Counted from the first letter of the stretch, positions 22,875 to 33,419 are shown. The stretch: DNA of 64,000 bases from Paracidovorax cattleyae (GCF_900104515.1 NZ_FNJL01000003.1:62001-126000), one strand, 5' to 3'. Notes: a model not told the origin generated them from the letters alone. Made by a program: numbers and translations.

Positions 22875-24161
22875 ATGAAGATCGAGACCCTTGCCGTCCA
22901 CGCCGGACAGGCCCCCGACCCCACCACCCGGGCCGTGGCGGTGCCCATCTACCAGACGGCGGCCTACGCCTTCGACAGCGCCCAGCACGGCGCGGACCTG
23001 TTCGACCTGAAAGTGCCGGGCAACATCTACACCCGCATCATGAATCCCACCAACGACGTGCTCGAAAAGCGCGTCGCGGCGCTCGAAGGCGGCATCGCCG
23101 CGCTGGCGCTGGCGTCGGGCATGGCAGCCATCACTTACGCGATCCAGACGATCGCCGAGGCCGGCGACAACATCGTCTCAGCCAGCACGCTCTATGGCGG
23201 CACCTATAACCTGTTCGCGCACACACTGCCGCGCCAGGGCATCACCACCCGCTTCGCGGACCCGCGCGACCCCGCCAGTTTCGCGCAGCACATCGATGGC
23301 CGCACCAAGGCGGTGTTCGTCGAATCCATCGGCAATCCGCTGGGCAACGTGACCGACATCGCCGCGCTGGCGCGGGTGGCGCACGACCACGGCGTGCCGC
23401 TGATCGTGGACAACACCGTGCCCAGCCCCTACCTGCTGCGCCCCATCGAGCACGGCGCGGACATCGTCGTCCACTCGCTCACCAAGTACCTGGGCGGCCA
23501 TGGCAACAGCATCGGCGGTGCCATCGTGGACAGCGGCAAGTTCCCCTGGGCGCAACACAAGGAGCGCTTCGCCTGCCTCAACACCCCCGACCCCAGCTAC
23601 CACGGCGTGGTGTACACCGAAGCCCTGGGCGAGGCGGCCTTCATCGGCCGCGCGCGCGTCGTGCCGCTGCGCAACACCGGGGCCACCCTCTCTCCGCACA
23701 ATGCCTTCCTGATCCTGCAGGGCATCGAAACCCTGGCCCTGCGCATGGACCGCATCTGCGACAACACGCTGGCCGTCGCGCACTACCTGCAGCGCCACCC
23801 CAAGGTGGCCCAGGTGCGGTACGCCGCCCTGCCCGGCCACCCCGACCACGCGATCACGCAGCGCCTGCTCGGCGGCAGGGCCTCCGGCATCCTCTCATTC
23901 GAGCTGCGCTCCGTGCCCGGCGCCGATCCCCGCACGGCCGGCGCGCGCTTCCTGGATGCCCTGCAGCTCTTCACACGGCTCGTGAACATCGGCGATGCGC
24001 GCTCGCTGGCCACGCATCCCGCCTCCACCACCCACCGCCAGCTCGGCCCCGAGGAGCTGCAGCAGGCCGGCGTGGGCGAAGGCATGGTGCGACTGTCGGT
24101 GGGCATCGAGCACATCGACGACCTCACCGCCGACCTCGCACAGGCGCTGGGAGCCGTGTGA
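22875..24161 (+). CDS. metY: O-acetylhomoserine aminocarboxypropyltransferase (sulfhydrylase)
   Basis: A 428-residue PLP enzyme of the Cys/Met metabolism family that makes homocysteine from O-acetylhomoserine and sulfide (direct sulfhydrylation). The start region [19 protein letters not shown], the aromatic-rich [19 protein letters not shown], and the PLP-lysine motif [19 protein letters not shown] are typical; the length fits MetY rather than the shorter MetZ/MetB. The ATG is preceded by AGGGAGA. It converges on egtB with an 11-bp gap; no transcription terminator is evident between them. No SAM riboswitch structure was recognisable upstream. Confidence 0.92.
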   Translation: MKIETLAVHAGQAPDPTTRAVAVPIYQTAAYAFDSAQHGADLFDLKVPGNIYTRIMNPTNDVLEKRVAALEGGIAALALASGMAAITYAIQTIAEAGDNIVSASTLYGGTYNLFAHTLPRQGITTRFADPRDPASFAQHIDGRTKAVFVESIGNPLGNVTDIAALARVAHDHGVPLIVDNTVPSPYLLRPIEHGADIVVHSLTKYLGGHGNSIGGAIVDSGKFPWAQHKERFACLNTPDPSYHGVVYTEALGEAAFIGRARVVPLRNTGATLSPHNAFLILQGIETLALRMDRICDNTLAVAHYLQRHPKVAQVRYAALPGHPDHAITQRLLGGRASGILSFELRSVPGADPRTAGARFLDALQLFTRLVNIGDARSLATHPASTTHRQLGPEELQQAGVGEGMVRLSVGIEHIDDLTADLAQALGAV

Positions 24162-24172
24162 TGCAGCGGCGG

Positions 24173-25576
24173 TCAGGCGTTCTCCAGGTCGCGCGCGAGG
24201 CGCAGGCCCGAGAACTGCCACCGCGCGGTGGCAGGGAAGAAATTACGGTAGCTGGCGCGGACATGGCCCGGGGGCGTCGCACAGGATCCGCCCCGCAGCA
24301 CGTACTGGTTCACCATGAACTTGCCGTTGTACTCGCCCACGGCGCCGTCGGCCACGCGAAAGCCCGGGTAGGCCGCATAGCTGGACTGCGTCCACTCCCA
24401 GATGTCGCCGAACAGCTGGTCGAGGGGCGGCTGGCCGTCCGGGTCCGGACGAGGGACACCCGGTGCCGCGCGGGGGTGCAGCACGCCACCGTCGGCGAAA
24501 TGCCCGTCCCCGGTCCACACGCCCGATGCCTCCGCGGCGGCCTCCCATTCCGCCTCGGTGGGCAGGCGCGCTCCGGCCCAGCGCGCGTACGCATCCGCTT
24601 CGTAATAGGACAGGTGCACCGCGGGAGCCGACGGCCTGAGCGGCCGGGGGCCGGCGAGCGTGAACTCGTGCCAGCCCGCACCATCGCCGCCTTCCATCGC
24701 GCCCCGGCGCCAGTAGAGCGGATGCTGCAGTTTCATGGCCTGCATCCAGTCCCAGCCCTCGGCCAGCCAGAACGAGGCATCCCGGTAGCCTCCGGCCTCG
24801 ACGAAAGCGAGGTACTCGCCCGTGCTGACCGGCCTGCAGGCCAGCGCGTAGGGCTGCAGGTACACGCGGTGCCGGGGCGCTTCGTTGTCGAAGGCGAACC
24901 CGGCGCCGTCGGCGCGTGCGTCGTGGCCGATCTCGGTGACGCCGCCGGAAAACCGCCGCCAGCGCAGGGCATCCGCCTCGGCAGGCTCGGGTTGCCGCTC
25001 CTGCAGACCCGCCGGCGCCCCGCCCGCGCCCTGCAGCCGGTAGGCCGGCCAGAGCGGGCTGCACGACAGCAGGTGCTTCACATCGGTGAGGATCAGTTCC
25101 TGGTGCTGCTGCTCGTGCTGCAGCCCGAGCTCCACCAGGGCCTGCAATTGCGGATCCGGTTGCACCTGCAGCCCGGCCAGGAGCCGGGCCATGCGGGTAT
25201 CGACGTCCTGCCGGTACTCCAGCACCTGCGCCATCGCCGGGCGCGTGAGGAGTCCGCGCTGGGGGCGTGGATGCTTGTCCCCGACACCGTTGTAGTAGGA
25301 ATTGAACAGCACGCGGAACGCCGGATGGAATGGGGCGAAACCCGGCTCGCGCGGCTCGAGCACGAAGGTCTCGAAGAACCACGTGGTGTGCGCCAGGTGC
25401 CATTTGACGGGGCTCGCGTCGGGCATGGACTGCGCGCAGCAATCCTCATCGGACAGCGGCAGGGCCAGCGCCAGCGAGGCCCGGCGCACCTGGGCGTAGC
25501 GGTCCTGCAGCGCGGCCGCACCGGCCGGTACGGCGCTCGGCGCCGCGCGGCGCACGAGGCTCAGGGAAGGGGTCAT
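24173..25576 (-). CDS. egtB: Ergothioneine biosynthesis sulfoxide synthase EgtB
   Basis: A 467-residue iron-dependent enzyme that joins hercynine to a thiol (gamma-Glu-Cys or Cys) by oxidative C-S bond formation. The N-terminal DinB-like domain supplies the iron histidines: KWHLAHTTWFFETF at about residue 58 and GLQHEQQHQELILTD at about residue 151. The C-terminal FGE-sulfatase (C-type lectin-like) domain ends with YVLRGGSCATPPGHVRASYR, which forms the substrate pocket. It starts 18 bp after egtD ends, and both form an operon. Separate EgtC, EgtA or EgtE genes are not in the window, so the thiol donor and final lyase are unknown. Confidence 0.93.
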   Translation of the reverse strand: MTPSLSLVRRAAPSAVPAGAAALQDRYAQVRRASLALALPLSDEDCCAQSMPDASPVKWHLAHTTWFFETFVLEPREPGFAPFHPAFRVLFNSYYNGVGDKHPRPQRGLLTRPAMAQVLEYRQDVDTRMARLLAGLQVQPDPQLQALVELGLQHEQQHQELILTDVKHLLSCSPLWPAYRLQGAGGAPAGLQERQPEPAEADALRWRRFSGGVTEIGHDARADGAGFAFDNEAPRHRVYLQPYALACRPVSTGEYLAFVEAGGYRDASFWLAEGWDWMQAMKLQHPLYWRRGAMEGGDGAGWHEFTLAGPRPLRPSAPAVHLSYYEADAYARWAGARLPTEAEWEAAAEASGVWTGDGHFADGGVLHPRAAPGVPRPDPDGQPPLDQLFGDIWEWTQSSYAAYPGFRVADGAVGEYNGKFMVNQYVLRGGSCATPPGHVRASYRNFFPATARWQFSGLRLARDLENA

Positions 25577-25594
25577 GGCATGTGCCTCTCGAAG

Positions 25595-26533
25595 TCAGGG
25601 CTGCGCGTAGGCCACGGCGAACCATCCGCGCTCATCGGTCCAGACCCGCGCGCGGGAGAAGCCCGCCCGTGCCAGCAGGGCCTGGAAGGCCGGCAGCGTG
25701 TACTTGTAGCTGTTCTCGGTATGGATGCGCTCGCCGGGCGCGAACACGCGTCCGCCCCCGGGCCAGCGCACCTGCGCGCCGCGGGGCGTCTCCAGGTGCA
25801 TTTCAATGCGCGAAAGGCGCCGGTCGAAGAAGGCGCGGTGCTCCCAGTCCTGCGCCACGAAGTCGCTTCCGATGAGCCGGTTGACGTGCTCCAGCGCGTT
25901 GCGGTTGAACGCCGCCGTCACCCCGGCCGCATCGTCGTACGCCGCCTCGAGCACGGCCACGTCCTTGGGCAGGTCGAAGCCGACCAGCACGCCCCCGTCG
26001 CGGTCCACCAGGCCGCGCATGCGCGAGAGCAGCGCCAGGGCCTGCGGCGGATCGAAGTTGCCGATCGAGGAGCCCGGGTAGAACACCAGCCGGCGGGCGC
26101 GGGGAATGTCGTGGGGCAGCACCACCGGCTGCGTGAGGTCGCCCGCCACGGCCTCCGCCAGCAGCCATGGCAGGGCCTCCTGCAGCCGCGTTACCGCGCC
26201 GCGCAGGAAATCCGCGGAAATATCCACCCCCACGAAGCGCTGCGGCCGCAGCAGCCGGCACAGCGGCTGCACCTTCTCGCAATTGCCGGCACCCAGTTCG
26301 ATCACCGTCTCGACCGCTCCCGCCGCCTGGGCGATGTCTTCGCCATGGCGCGCCATCACGGCCTGCTCGGTGCGGGTGGGGTAATACTCCGGCAGCCGGG
26401 TGATCTCCTCGAAGAGCTCCGACCCCCGCTCGTCGTAGAAATACTTGGGGGAAATGCAGGCCGGATGCCGCAGCAGCCCGGGAATGATGTCGGCATGGGC
26501 GGATTCGGACTGCTGGAGGGCATGGGCGTTCAT
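25595..26533 (-). CDS. egtD: L-histidine N-alpha-methyltransferase EgtD
   Basis: A 312-residue SAM-dependent methyltransferase (DUF2260/Methyltransf_33 type) that trimethylates histidine to hercynine, the first step of ergothioneine synthesis. Key stretches: CISPKYFYDERGSELFEEIT, the SAM-binding VIELGAGNCEKVQPL, FVGVDISADFL, FYPGSSIGNF, and the C-terminal RIHTENSYKYTLPAF that closes the histidine pocket. First gene of the egtD-egtB operon. It diverges from the DUF457 gene across a 245-bp GC-rich gap that should hold both promoters; none is convincing by eye. Confidence 0.93.
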   Translation of the reverse strand: MNAHALQQSESAHADIIPGLLRHPACISPKYFYDERGSELFEEITRLPEYYPTRTEQAVMARHGEDIAQAAGAVETVIELGAGNCEKVQPLCRLLRPQRFVGVDISADFLRGAVTRLQEALPWLLAEAVAGDLTQPVVLPHDIPRARRLVFYPGSSIGNFDPPQALALLSRMRGLVDRDGGVLVGFDLPKDVAVLEAAYDDAAGVTAAFNRNALEHVNRLIGSDFVAQDWEHRAFFDRRLSRIEMHLETPRGAQVRWPGGGRVFAPGERIHTENSYKYTLPAFQALLARAGFSRARVWTDERGWFAVAYAQP

Positions 26534-26778
26534 CGGGGTCTCTTTTCCTGAAGGGGAAAGGGCCGCCGGAGCAGCAGGGCGGCGGCGGAGTTTTCAGGCC
26601 ATGCCGGGCGGCTGCGGCGCTGGGCGCTATGGCCGGTGCCCAGCATTGCAGAGAGCTTCCGCCGGGCTTGTAGGACGCCTGCGCATCGTTCGCCCTAGAA
26701 TGCGGCCGCTGCGGTGCTCGCCCGGCCGCGCCCGTCGCCCGCACGGCAACTCCTTTCGCCGACGCTCATCGCCACTGC

Positions 26779-27807
26779 ATGGATTCCCTCACCCAGATCG
26801 CCCTCGGCTCCGCCGTTTCCCTGGCTGCCATGGGCCGGCGCACCACTGCCTGGAAGGCCGCGCTGTGGGGGGCCGTGGCAGGCACGCTGCCCGACCTGGA
26901 CGCACTGATCGACCATGGCGACCCGATCGCCAACATGGTCCTGCACCGGGCCGATAGCCACGCCCTGCTCTACCTTTCGCTCCTCGCGCCCTTCCTGGGC
27001 GGGCTGGCGGCGCGGCTCCACGGGGAAAGCATCCAGTGGAAGCGCTGGTGGCTGGCCCTCTGGCTCGCGCTCGTGACCCATCCGCTGCTCGACTGGATGA
27101 CGGTGTACGGCACGCAACTGCTGCGGCCATTCACCGACCACCCTTACGGAGTGGGCAGTATCTTCATCATCGACCCGCTCTACACCGTGCCGCTCATCGT
27201 GGGGGTGGTCGCGGCACTGGCGGTTTCAGGCCGGCGCGGCCTGCGCTGGAACACGGCCGGGCTGTGGCTGAGCACCGCCTACCTCTCCTGGGGCTTCGCG
27301 GTACAGCAGCATGTCGCGGGCATCGCCCGGACATCGCTCGAAGCCATCGGCTGTCCGGCGAGCGAGGTGCTCGTGACGCCCACGCCGTTCAACACCCTCG
27401 CCTGGCGGGTGGTGGCGATGGTGCCCGGCCAGTATGCGGAGGGGTTCTACGCGCTTGCCGACGGCCGCCGTCCCATCCACTTCACCCTGCACGACCGGGG
27501 CGAGGCCCTCATCGCGCAGTTAGGGGCCCGGACACCCGTGCGGCGCGTGGCCGCCTTCAGCCATGGCTTCTACCGGATGCGCGAGCAGGGAGGCCACGTC
27601 CAGATCACGGATCTGCGCATGGGCCAGGAGCCCGCCTACACCTTCCACTTCGATCTGGGCACGCCCGCGGACTTGGCGGCGGGCCGCGCCACCGTGGTCC
27701 AGACATGGCAGCGCCCCGATGCGGCCACCGCGCTGCCGGCCCTCGGGCGGCGCATCCTCGGGGAAGGTGGCGGAGACGGCATTTTCGGCACTGCCTCCCG
27801 GCCCTGA
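26779..27807 (+). CDS. Membrane-bound metal-dependent hydrolase family protein (YdjM/DUF457)
   Basis: A 342-residue inner-membrane protein. It opens with MDSLTQIALGSAVSLAAMG and has the family's His/Asp clusters GTLPDLDALID, LHRADSHALLYLSLLAP and THPLLDWMTVYGTQL in or near the first four membrane helices, likely metal ligands. The C-terminal third is soluble and of unknown function. In E. coli YdjM is a LexA-regulated membrane protein of unclear function; no LexA box was recognised here. Divergent from egtD, followed by a sensor kinase after 39 bp. Confidence 0.82.
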   Translation: MDSLTQIALGSAVSLAAMGRRTTAWKAALWGAVAGTLPDLDALIDHGDPIANMVLHRADSHALLYLSLLAPFLGGLAARLHGESIQWKRWWLALWLALVTHPLLDWMTVYGTQLLRPFTDHPYGVGSIFIIDPLYTVPLIVGVVAALAVSGRRGLRWNTAGLWLSTAYLSWGFAVQQHVAGIARTSLEAIGCPASEVLVTPTPFNTLAWRVVAMVPGQYAEGFYALADGRRPIHFTLHDRGEALIAQLGARTPVRRVAAFSHGFYRMREQGGHVQITDLRMGQEPAYTFHFDLGTPADLAAGRATVVQTWQRPDAATALPALGRRILGEGGGDGIFGTASRP

Positions 27808-27846
27808 TGCGTTCCTTCCCGCACAAGAACGTGGCAAGCTAGCCCC

Positions 27847-29634
27847 ATGTCCGATCCATCCACCCGTAGGGCCACCGAGCACCTGCCGGCAGTGCCTGCG
27901 CACACCGCCCAGGGCGGGCGGCGGCTGCGCGCGCTGGTGGTGGGAACCCTGCTCCTGGCGCTCACCGCCACCTGGGCGCTCGTCGCCATATCGCTGCAGA
28001 CCAAATGGCAGGATGCGGTGCAGTCCCAGCAGCGGCAGAACGCCAACCTGGCACGCGTCCTGGAAGAGCAGACGCTGCGGGTCCTGGCGGCCGTCGACCA
28101 GGCCACGCTGCGCGTGGCGGCGGAAGTGCGCAGCGGAGAGTTCACGCAGGAGGACTACGCCCTGTTCGCCAACGAGACCGGCCTGGCGCCGGACATCCTC
28201 ACCCAGCTTTCCATCGTGGGCACCGACGGCCGGTTCGTGGGCAGCAACCTGGACCCCTCCGGCTTCCGCAGTCCGGATACTGACCTGAGCGAGCGCGAGC
28301 ACATCCGGGTGCACCTGGAGCCCGCCAAGGTGTCCCGTGCGCGCACCCAGGTGTCCGCATCGGGCCTCTTCATCGGCAAGCCCGTCACGGGCCGGGTTTC
28401 CGGCCGCCGGACCATGCAGCTGAGCCGGCCCATCATCGGCAGCGACGGCCACCTGCACGGCGTGGTGGTCGCCTCGCTCAATCCGAACTATTTCGACGAG
28501 GTATACGGCGGCGTGGACATCGGCGCCCAGGGAGCGGTCGTACTGATGGGGGCGGACTTCGGCATGCTGGCCCGGGTGATAGGAACCCAGGCGGGCGACA
28601 TCGACCAGGTCATCGAATTCCCCCCCGACCACCCCCTCCTGGACACCACCCGCACGCAGGGCACCTACCAGCGCGTCAGCCACGTCGACGGGCTGAGCCG
28701 CATCACCGCCTTCCACCGCGTGCCCGGGTACCCGCTGACCGTCCTGGTATCCACGGCCGACGACGAGGCCCTGGCGGAATGGAGGACCATGCGGAATTTC
28801 ACCGTGGTGTTCGCCGGACTTTTTTCCGCGGCGCTGGTCGCCCTGTGCGCGGGCTTCCTGAAGGGGTTGCGGCAGCTGGAGCAGAAGAACGTGGCACTCG
28901 CGGCAAGCGAGGCCCAGGCCCGCTCCGCCAACCGCGCCAAGAGCGAGTTCCTCACGGCCATCTCGCACGAACTGCGCACGCCCCTCACCAGCATCCACGG
29001 CTTCGCGGAGCTCATGGAACAGCGGCTGGAGCAGCCGTCCTACCGCGAGGCCGCAGGCCTGATCCGCAGCGCGGCAGAACATCTCAACACCCTGCTGTCC
29101 GAGATCCTCGACCTCGCCAAGGTGCAGGCCGGCGCGATGCCCATCGCGCCCGGGGACCATGCCGTGCGCGAGCTCGTCGGCACCACCGTGGACCTCTTCG
29201 CCATCTCCGCCGCGCAGAAAGGGCTCACGCTGGAAATGCGCATCGCGCCCGACGTGCCGCACATGCTGCGGTGCGACGGCCTGCGCCTGAAGCAGATCCT
29301 CAACAACCTGCTGAGCAACGCGCTCAAGTTCACCCGCAACGGCGGCGTGCGGCTGGAGGTGGACACCGCCGAAGGCCCCGTGCTGCGCTTCCGGGTCATC
29401 GATACCGGCCCCGGCATCCCCGCCGACCTGCACGAGGTCATCTTCGAAAAATTCAGCCAGGGCAGCGCCGAGGTGAGCACCCAGCACGGCGGCACGGGCC
29501 TGGGGCTGGCGCTGTCGCGCGGGCTCGCCGAACTCATGGGCGGCCGGCTCGGCGTGGCCTCCGAATCCGGCCATGGCGCGTGTTTCACGCTGGAGCTGCC
29601 GATGCAGACGCCTGCACCCCAGGCCGCAGCCTGA
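27847..29634 (+). CDS. Membrane sensor histidine kinase with PDC/dCache-type periplasmic domain
   Basis: A 595-residue kinase. Residues about 30-55 and 315-340 are membrane helices enclosing a periplasmic PDC/Cache-like sensor (GRFVGSNLDPSGF, LSEREHIRVHL, GVVVASLNPNYFDEVYGG). The HisKA motif with the phospho-accepting His is ISHELRTPLTSIHGFAE, and the HATPase_c domain has NNLLSNALKFT, VIDTGPGIP and HGGTGLGLALSRGL. There is no attached receiver and no response-regulator gene nearby, so it is an orphan kinase; its partner is unknown. The 39-bp gap to the upstream membrane hydrolase gene suggests cotranscription. Confidence 0.9.
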   Translation: MSDPSTRRATEHLPAVPAHTAQGGRRLRALVVGTLLLALTATWALVAISLQTKWQDAVQSQQRQNANLARVLEEQTLRVLAAVDQATLRVAAEVRSGEFTQEDYALFANETGLAPDILTQLSIVGTDGRFVGSNLDPSGFRSPDTDLSEREHIRVHLEPAKVSRARTQVSASGLFIGKPVTGRVSGRRTMQLSRPIIGSDGHLHGVVVASLNPNYFDEVYGGVDIGAQGAVVLMGADFGMLARVIGTQAGDIDQVIEFPPDHPLLDTTRTQGTYQRVSHVDGLSRITAFHRVPGYPLTVLVSTADDEALAEWRTMRNFTVVFAGLFSAALVALCAGFLKGLRQLEQKNVALAASEAQARSANRAKSEFLTAISHELRTPLTSIHGFAELMEQRLEQPSYREAAGLIRSAAEHLNTLLSEILDLAKVQAGAMPIAPGDHAVRELVGTTVDLFAISAAQKGLTLEMRIAPDVPHMLRCDGLRLKQILNNLLSNALKFTRNGGVRLEVDTAEGPVLRFRVIDTGPGIPADLHEVIFEKFSQGSAEVSTQHGGTGLGLALSRGLAELMGGRLGVASESGHGACFTLELPMQTPAPQAAA

Positions 29635-29685
29635 GGCTGCGCCCGCCGCCCCGCAGCGGTGTCCGGACCTCGTGCGGGCCTCCTG

Positions 29686-29719
29686 AAAAGCAAAAGGGCC
29701 GGCGCATGCGCGCCGGCCC
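29686..29719 (-). terminator. Intrinsic terminator of ompW
   Basis: A perfect 10-bp inverted repeat GGGCCGGCGC / GCGCCGGCCC (29696-29705, 29710-29719) with a four-base loop. On the minus strand it is followed by TTTTGCTTTT, so it terminates the ompW transcript; on the plus strand no U-tract follows, but the hairpin may still slow transcription leaving the kinase gene. Confidence 0.85.
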
Positions 29720-29736
29720 CATCCTGGCGTGTGCGG

Positions 29737-30339
29737 TCAGAAGCGCCAGCCCAGGCCCACGCCCGCCAGCACCGGATCGATCTTCAGCGTGCCCAGCTTG
29801 GCGCCATTGGCAGCCACGTCCGTGCGGATGTACACCTTCTTGATGTCGAAGTTCAGTGACAGGTTCTTGGTGAGCGGGATGTCCACGCCGACCTGCAGCG
29901 CACCACCCCAGCTGCTCTTGTCGATGCTCACTCCGGCGGGCAGGCGCACGCTGGAGAAGCGGGTGTAGTTGATGCCCGCGCCCACGTAGGGCCGGAAGCC
30001 GGGTGCGTCGAAGTGGTATTGCGCCATCAGCGACGGCGGCAGGTGCTTCAGCGTGCCGATCTGGGCGCCCAGCGCGCTGGAGCGCACATCCTGCTTCTGG
30101 GGCACCGTCAGCACCAGTTCCGCGGCGATGTTCTTGTCGAAGAAGTACGAAATATCGACTTCCGGAATGGTCTTGTTGTTGATCGACAGGCCCAGGCCGG
30201 TGCTGTCCTTGTTGGAGCTGTCCAGATGCACCGCACGGGCGCGGACCAGCCAGGGGCCCTGGCCGTCGGTGGCCTGCGCGTGGGCGGCGCCGGAGGTCAG
30301 AACGCACAGGGCAGCCAGGGCGAGCAGATTCTTTTTCAT
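29737..30339 (-). CDS. ompW: OmpW family outer membrane protein
   Basis: A 200-residue eight-stranded beta-barrel protein. It has a signal peptide (MKKNLLALAALCVLTSGAAHA), then PWLVRARAVHLD, the family's AQYHFDAPGFRPYVGAGIN segment and a C-terminal aromatic GVGLGWRF that directs outer-membrane insertion. OmpW channels take small hydrophobic molecules across the outer membrane and are often stress regulated. ATG 30339 was preferred because it begins the signal peptide; the upstream in-frame codons are non-homologous. A single-gene unit with its own terminator. Confidence 0.92.
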   Translation of the reverse strand: MKKNLLALAALCVLTSGAAHAQATDGQGPWLVRARAVHLDSSNKDSTGLGLSINNKTIPEVDISYFFDKNIAAELVLTVPQKQDVRSSALGAQIGTLKHLPPSLMAQYHFDAPGFRPYVGAGINYTRFSSVRLPAGVSIDKSSWGGALQVGVDIPLTKNLSLNFDIKKVYIRTDVAANGAKLGTLKIDPVLAGVGLGWRF

Positions 30340-30440
30340 AGGGAAACTCGATGCGGTTGAACGGGGACGGCCCCCGTGAACGCATTGGGCTTGCAAAACG
30401 CCCTGGCCGCCTTGCCACAGATCAAAGGGCCATGCGTGCC

Positions 30441-31433
30441 TCAATGCGCGCCGGCCTTGCGGCCGCGCCAGCGTTGCACCAGCGTCACGCAGGCCAGCAC
30501 GAGCGCGCCCGCCACGATGCCGCTCGCGGCATTGAGCAGGTTGAGCACCACCAACTGCAGGAACCCGCCATGCCCTTGCCCGGCAGCGGAAGCCAGTCCC
30601 TCCACCGCGTGGTGCAGCGGCGGCAGGCCGTGCACCAGGATGCCGCCCCCCACCAGGAACATGGCCGCCGTGCCGGCGACGGAGAGCACCTTCATCAGCC
30701 AGGGAGCGGCCGCCACGATGCCACGGCCCAGCACGCGCACGACGCCCAGGGAGCGCCGGCTGAGCCAGAGGCCGACGTCATCGAGCTTCACGATGCCGGC
30801 GACCAGGCCGTACACCCCGGCGGTCATGATCAGCGCGATACCGGAGAGCACTGCCACCTGCTGGCCGAAAGGCGCTCCGGCCACCGTGCCCAGCGTGATC
30901 GCGATGATTTCTGCAGACAGGATGAAATCGGTGCGCACCGCCCCGCGCACCTTGTCCTTCTCGAATGCCGCCAGGTCCACCGCGGCGTTCGCCGCTGCCT
31001 GCGCATGGGCCTCGCGGTCCGCCGCCTCCACCGGGCCGTCCTGGTGCAGGAACCGGTGCGCCAGCTTCTCCGCGCCCTCGAAGCAAAGGAAGGCACCGCC
31101 CAGCATCAGCAGGGGCGTGACGGCCCAGGGAATGAACGCGCTGATCAAGAGCGCGGCCGGCACCAGGATGGCCTTGTTCACCAGCGAGCCCCTGGCCACC
31201 GCCCAGACCACCGGCAGTTCTCGCTCGGCACGCACCCCGGTCACCTGCTGCGCGTTCAGCGCGAGGTCGTCGCCAAGCACGCCGGCCGTCTTCTGGGCGG
31301 CCGTCTTGGTCATCACCGACACGTCGTCGGCCATTGCGGCACTCTTCTTCGCAGCCACCTTGGTCATGAGGGCGACGTCGTCGAGCACCGCGGCGATATC
31401 GTCGAGCAGGGTCAAAAGACTGGCGCCGGCCAT
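30441..31433 (-). CDS. DUF808 family membrane protein (YedI-like)
   Basis: A 330-residue inner-membrane protein of the YedI/DUF808 family. The signature N-terminus [20 protein letters not shown] and the repeated alternation of TK-A-A-x-K-[ST]-A with GDDLALNA are characteristic, as is [18 protein letters not shown]. Five or six hydrophobic helices follow. The biochemical role of the family is unknown. ATG 31433 is the family start; the upstream in-frame sequence is antisense to the neighbouring GAF-EAL gene and was rejected. Nothing indicates cotranscription with ompW, which starts 102 bp downstream. Confidence 0.88.
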   Translation of the reverse strand: MAGASLLTLLDDIAAVLDDVALMTKVAAKKSAAMADDVSVMTKTAAQKTAGVLGDDLALNAQQVTGVRAERELPVVWAVARGSLVNKAILVPAALLISAFIPWAVTPLLMLGGAFLCFEGAEKLAHRFLHQDGPVEAADREAHAQAAANAAVDLAAFEKDKVRGAVRTDFILSAEIIAITLGTVAGAPFGQQVAVLSGIALIMTAGVYGLVAGIVKLDDVGLWLSRRSLGVVRVLGRGIVAAAPWLMKVLSVAGTAAMFLVGGGILVHGLPPLHHAVEGLASAAGQGHGGFLQLVVLNLLNAASGIVAGALVLACVTLVQRWRGRKAGAH

Positions 31434-31634
31434 GCAAAGCTCCGTGGTTGAGAGGCGCCGATTATGGGGGCCATGCGCGGCCGCTCCTGTCCGGCAACGC
31501 CCCGTCCGCCGCTGCGATGCTCCGGAGGGGAACACCCTTGCAAACGCCAAGGCCGCAATAATTGCATATCCTCTGCGGCAGGACCGTCCGTCTCTTCCCG
31601 AGGCGGCCTTCCGCACGCATTTCCCAACGCTCCC

Positions 31635-33419
31635 ATGACCCCCTCGCTCAGCGCAGAACAGCAAAGGCTGACGGCCCTGCGGGCCACCGGCCTGCTGGAC
31701 ACGCCGCCGACCGAGGAATTCGACCGCATCACGCGGCTGGCCAGCCGCCTCTTCGGCGTTCCCATCGCGCTCGTCAGCCTGGTGGACGCGGACAGGCAGT
31801 GGTTCAAATCGCAGGTGGGGCTGCCGGTCCGGGAGACCTGCCGCGAGGACGCCTTCTGCGACCACACCATCCGTTCGTCGGACGTCATGGTGGTGGAAAA
31901 CGCGCTGGAAGACCCGCGCTTCGCGGCCAACCCGCTCGTCGCGGGGCCCCCACACATCCGCTTCTATGCCGGCGCCCCGCTCATCCTGCGGGGCCACCAC
32001 CACCTGGGCAGCCTCTGCCTGATCGATACCGTGCCGCGGACGTTCGACGCTTCGCAACAGCGTCAGCTGGAAGACCTGGCCGCGCTCGTGATGGCCCAGA
32101 TCGACCTGCAGTGCTCCGCCTCGCGTCTCGACGAAGCCACACTGCTTCCCAACCGGTCCCAGCTGCTGCAGGACCTCGACGGCCTGTGCCGCGCTGCGCC
32201 CGGCGAAGGCCGCATACTGGCCCTGCTCGAACTCCTGCCGCACGACGGCCTCATGGACGCGGTGCGGGCCGTGGGCATGCAGCCCATCGAACAGCTCACC
32301 TACGAAGCCGGCAAGCGGCTGTCCTTCTTCCTCGGCAGCCAGTCCCGCATCTACCATACCGGCGTCGCCCGGCTGGCCATGGTGCTCCGTACCGCGGATG
32401 AGCACGCCCTGCAGCAATTCACGCAGCAGTTACTCCAGACGCTGATCGCACCACTGTCGGGCTCAGGCATCGTCATCAACCAGCGGAGGCGCGTGGGCCT
32501 GGCCCCCTTCACCCTCGAACCGGCCGACGCCCTGGATGCCCTGCGGCGTGCCAACGCAGCCCTCTACCACCAATCCGTACCCGACACGGCGGTCTGCACC
32601 TACGACGCCACGGTGGACCTCAGCTACCGCCGCTCCTACGAACTGATGGCGAGCGTCCCCCGCGCGCTGATGGCGGGAGAATTCCGGCTGGTGTACCAGC
32701 CCCAGTTCGAACGCGCCTCCACGCGCTACACCTGCGTGGAAGCCCTGCTGCGCTGGGACCATCCCCAACTGGGCCCCGTATCGCCCGGCGACTTCATTCC
32801 CCTGCTCGAAAAGACCACGTACATCCAGGCCGTCACCGAATGGGTGCTGCACACGGCGCTCGCGCAGATTCGCGCGTGGGAAGACGCCGGCCTGGAGGTG
32901 GACGTGGCGATCAACGTGTCGCCGCGCAACCTCGAGCAGCCCGGATTCGCCGGCATGCTCCAGGATGCCTTCGAGCGCCACGGCCTCGCCCCGTCGCGCC
33001 TCGAGATCGAATGCACCGAGAACGCCGTCCTGACGGAGGGACCGACCCTGGAGGGCATCAAGGCGGCCCGCGCGCTGGGCGTGCGTGTCGCACTCGACGA
33101 TTTCGGCACGGGCTACTGCAATTTCGGATGCCTGTACGACCTCTCTGCCGAGGTGCTCAAGCTCGACCAGGCCCTGATCCGGCCCATCGGCACCGATGCC
33201 CGCGCCCTCGACGTCGTGCGCGGCATGGTCCAGCTGGGCCACACCCTGGGCTACCGCCTGCTGGCCGAGGGCGTCGAAACGGCCGAGGTGTTCGACCAGT
33301 TGATGGAGCTGGGTTGCGACCAGGTCCAGGGCTACTACCTGAGCCGCCCGCTGCCGCCCGACCAGGCGTTCGCCTTCGTGCGGCGCTGGAACCAGCTCGT
33401 CACGCTGGAGCAGGATTGA
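31635..33419 (+). CDS. GAF-EAL protein with degenerate GGDEF region (c-di-GMP phosphodiesterase)
   Basis: A 594-residue cytoplasmic signalling protein. Residues about 20-155 form a GAF domain ([20 protein letters not shown], then [17 protein letters not shown]). Residues about 165-320 keep the outline of a GGDEF fold ([17 protein letters not shown]) but have no GGDEF signature, so no cyclase activity is expected. Residues about 340-590 form an EAL domain with the residues needed to hydrolyse c-di-[41 protein letters not shown] and [10 protein letters not shown]. No membrane segment. ATG 31635 matches the usual opening [20 protein letters not shown] of this group. Confidence 0.88.
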   Translation: MTPSLSAEQQRLTALRATGLLDTPPTEEFDRITRLASRLFGVPIALVSLVDADRQWFKSQVGLPVRETCREDAFCDHTIRSSDVMVVENALEDPRFAANPLVAGPPHIRFYAGAPLILRGHHHLGSLCLIDTVPRTFDASQQRQLEDLAALVMAQIDLQCSASRLDEATLLPNRSQLLQDLDGLCRAAPGEGRILALLELLPHDGLMDAVRAVGMQPIEQLTYEAGKRLSFFLGSQSRIYHTGVARLAMVLRTADEHALQQFTQQLLQTLIAPLSGSGIVINQRRRVGLAPFTLEPADALDALRRANAALYHQSVPDTAVCTYDATVDLSYRRSYELMASVPRALMAGEFRLVYQPQFERASTRYTCVEALLRWDHPQLGPVSPGDFIPLLEKTTYIQAVTEWVLHTALAQIRAWEDAGLEVDVAINVSPRNLEQPGFAGMLQDAFERHGLAPSRLEIECTENAVLTEGPTLEGIKAARALGVRVALDDFGTGYCNFGCLYDLSAEVLKLDQALIRPIGTDARALDVVRGMVQLGHTLGYRLLAEGVETAEVFDQLMELGCDQVQGYYLSRPLPPDQAFAFVRRWNQLVTLEQD

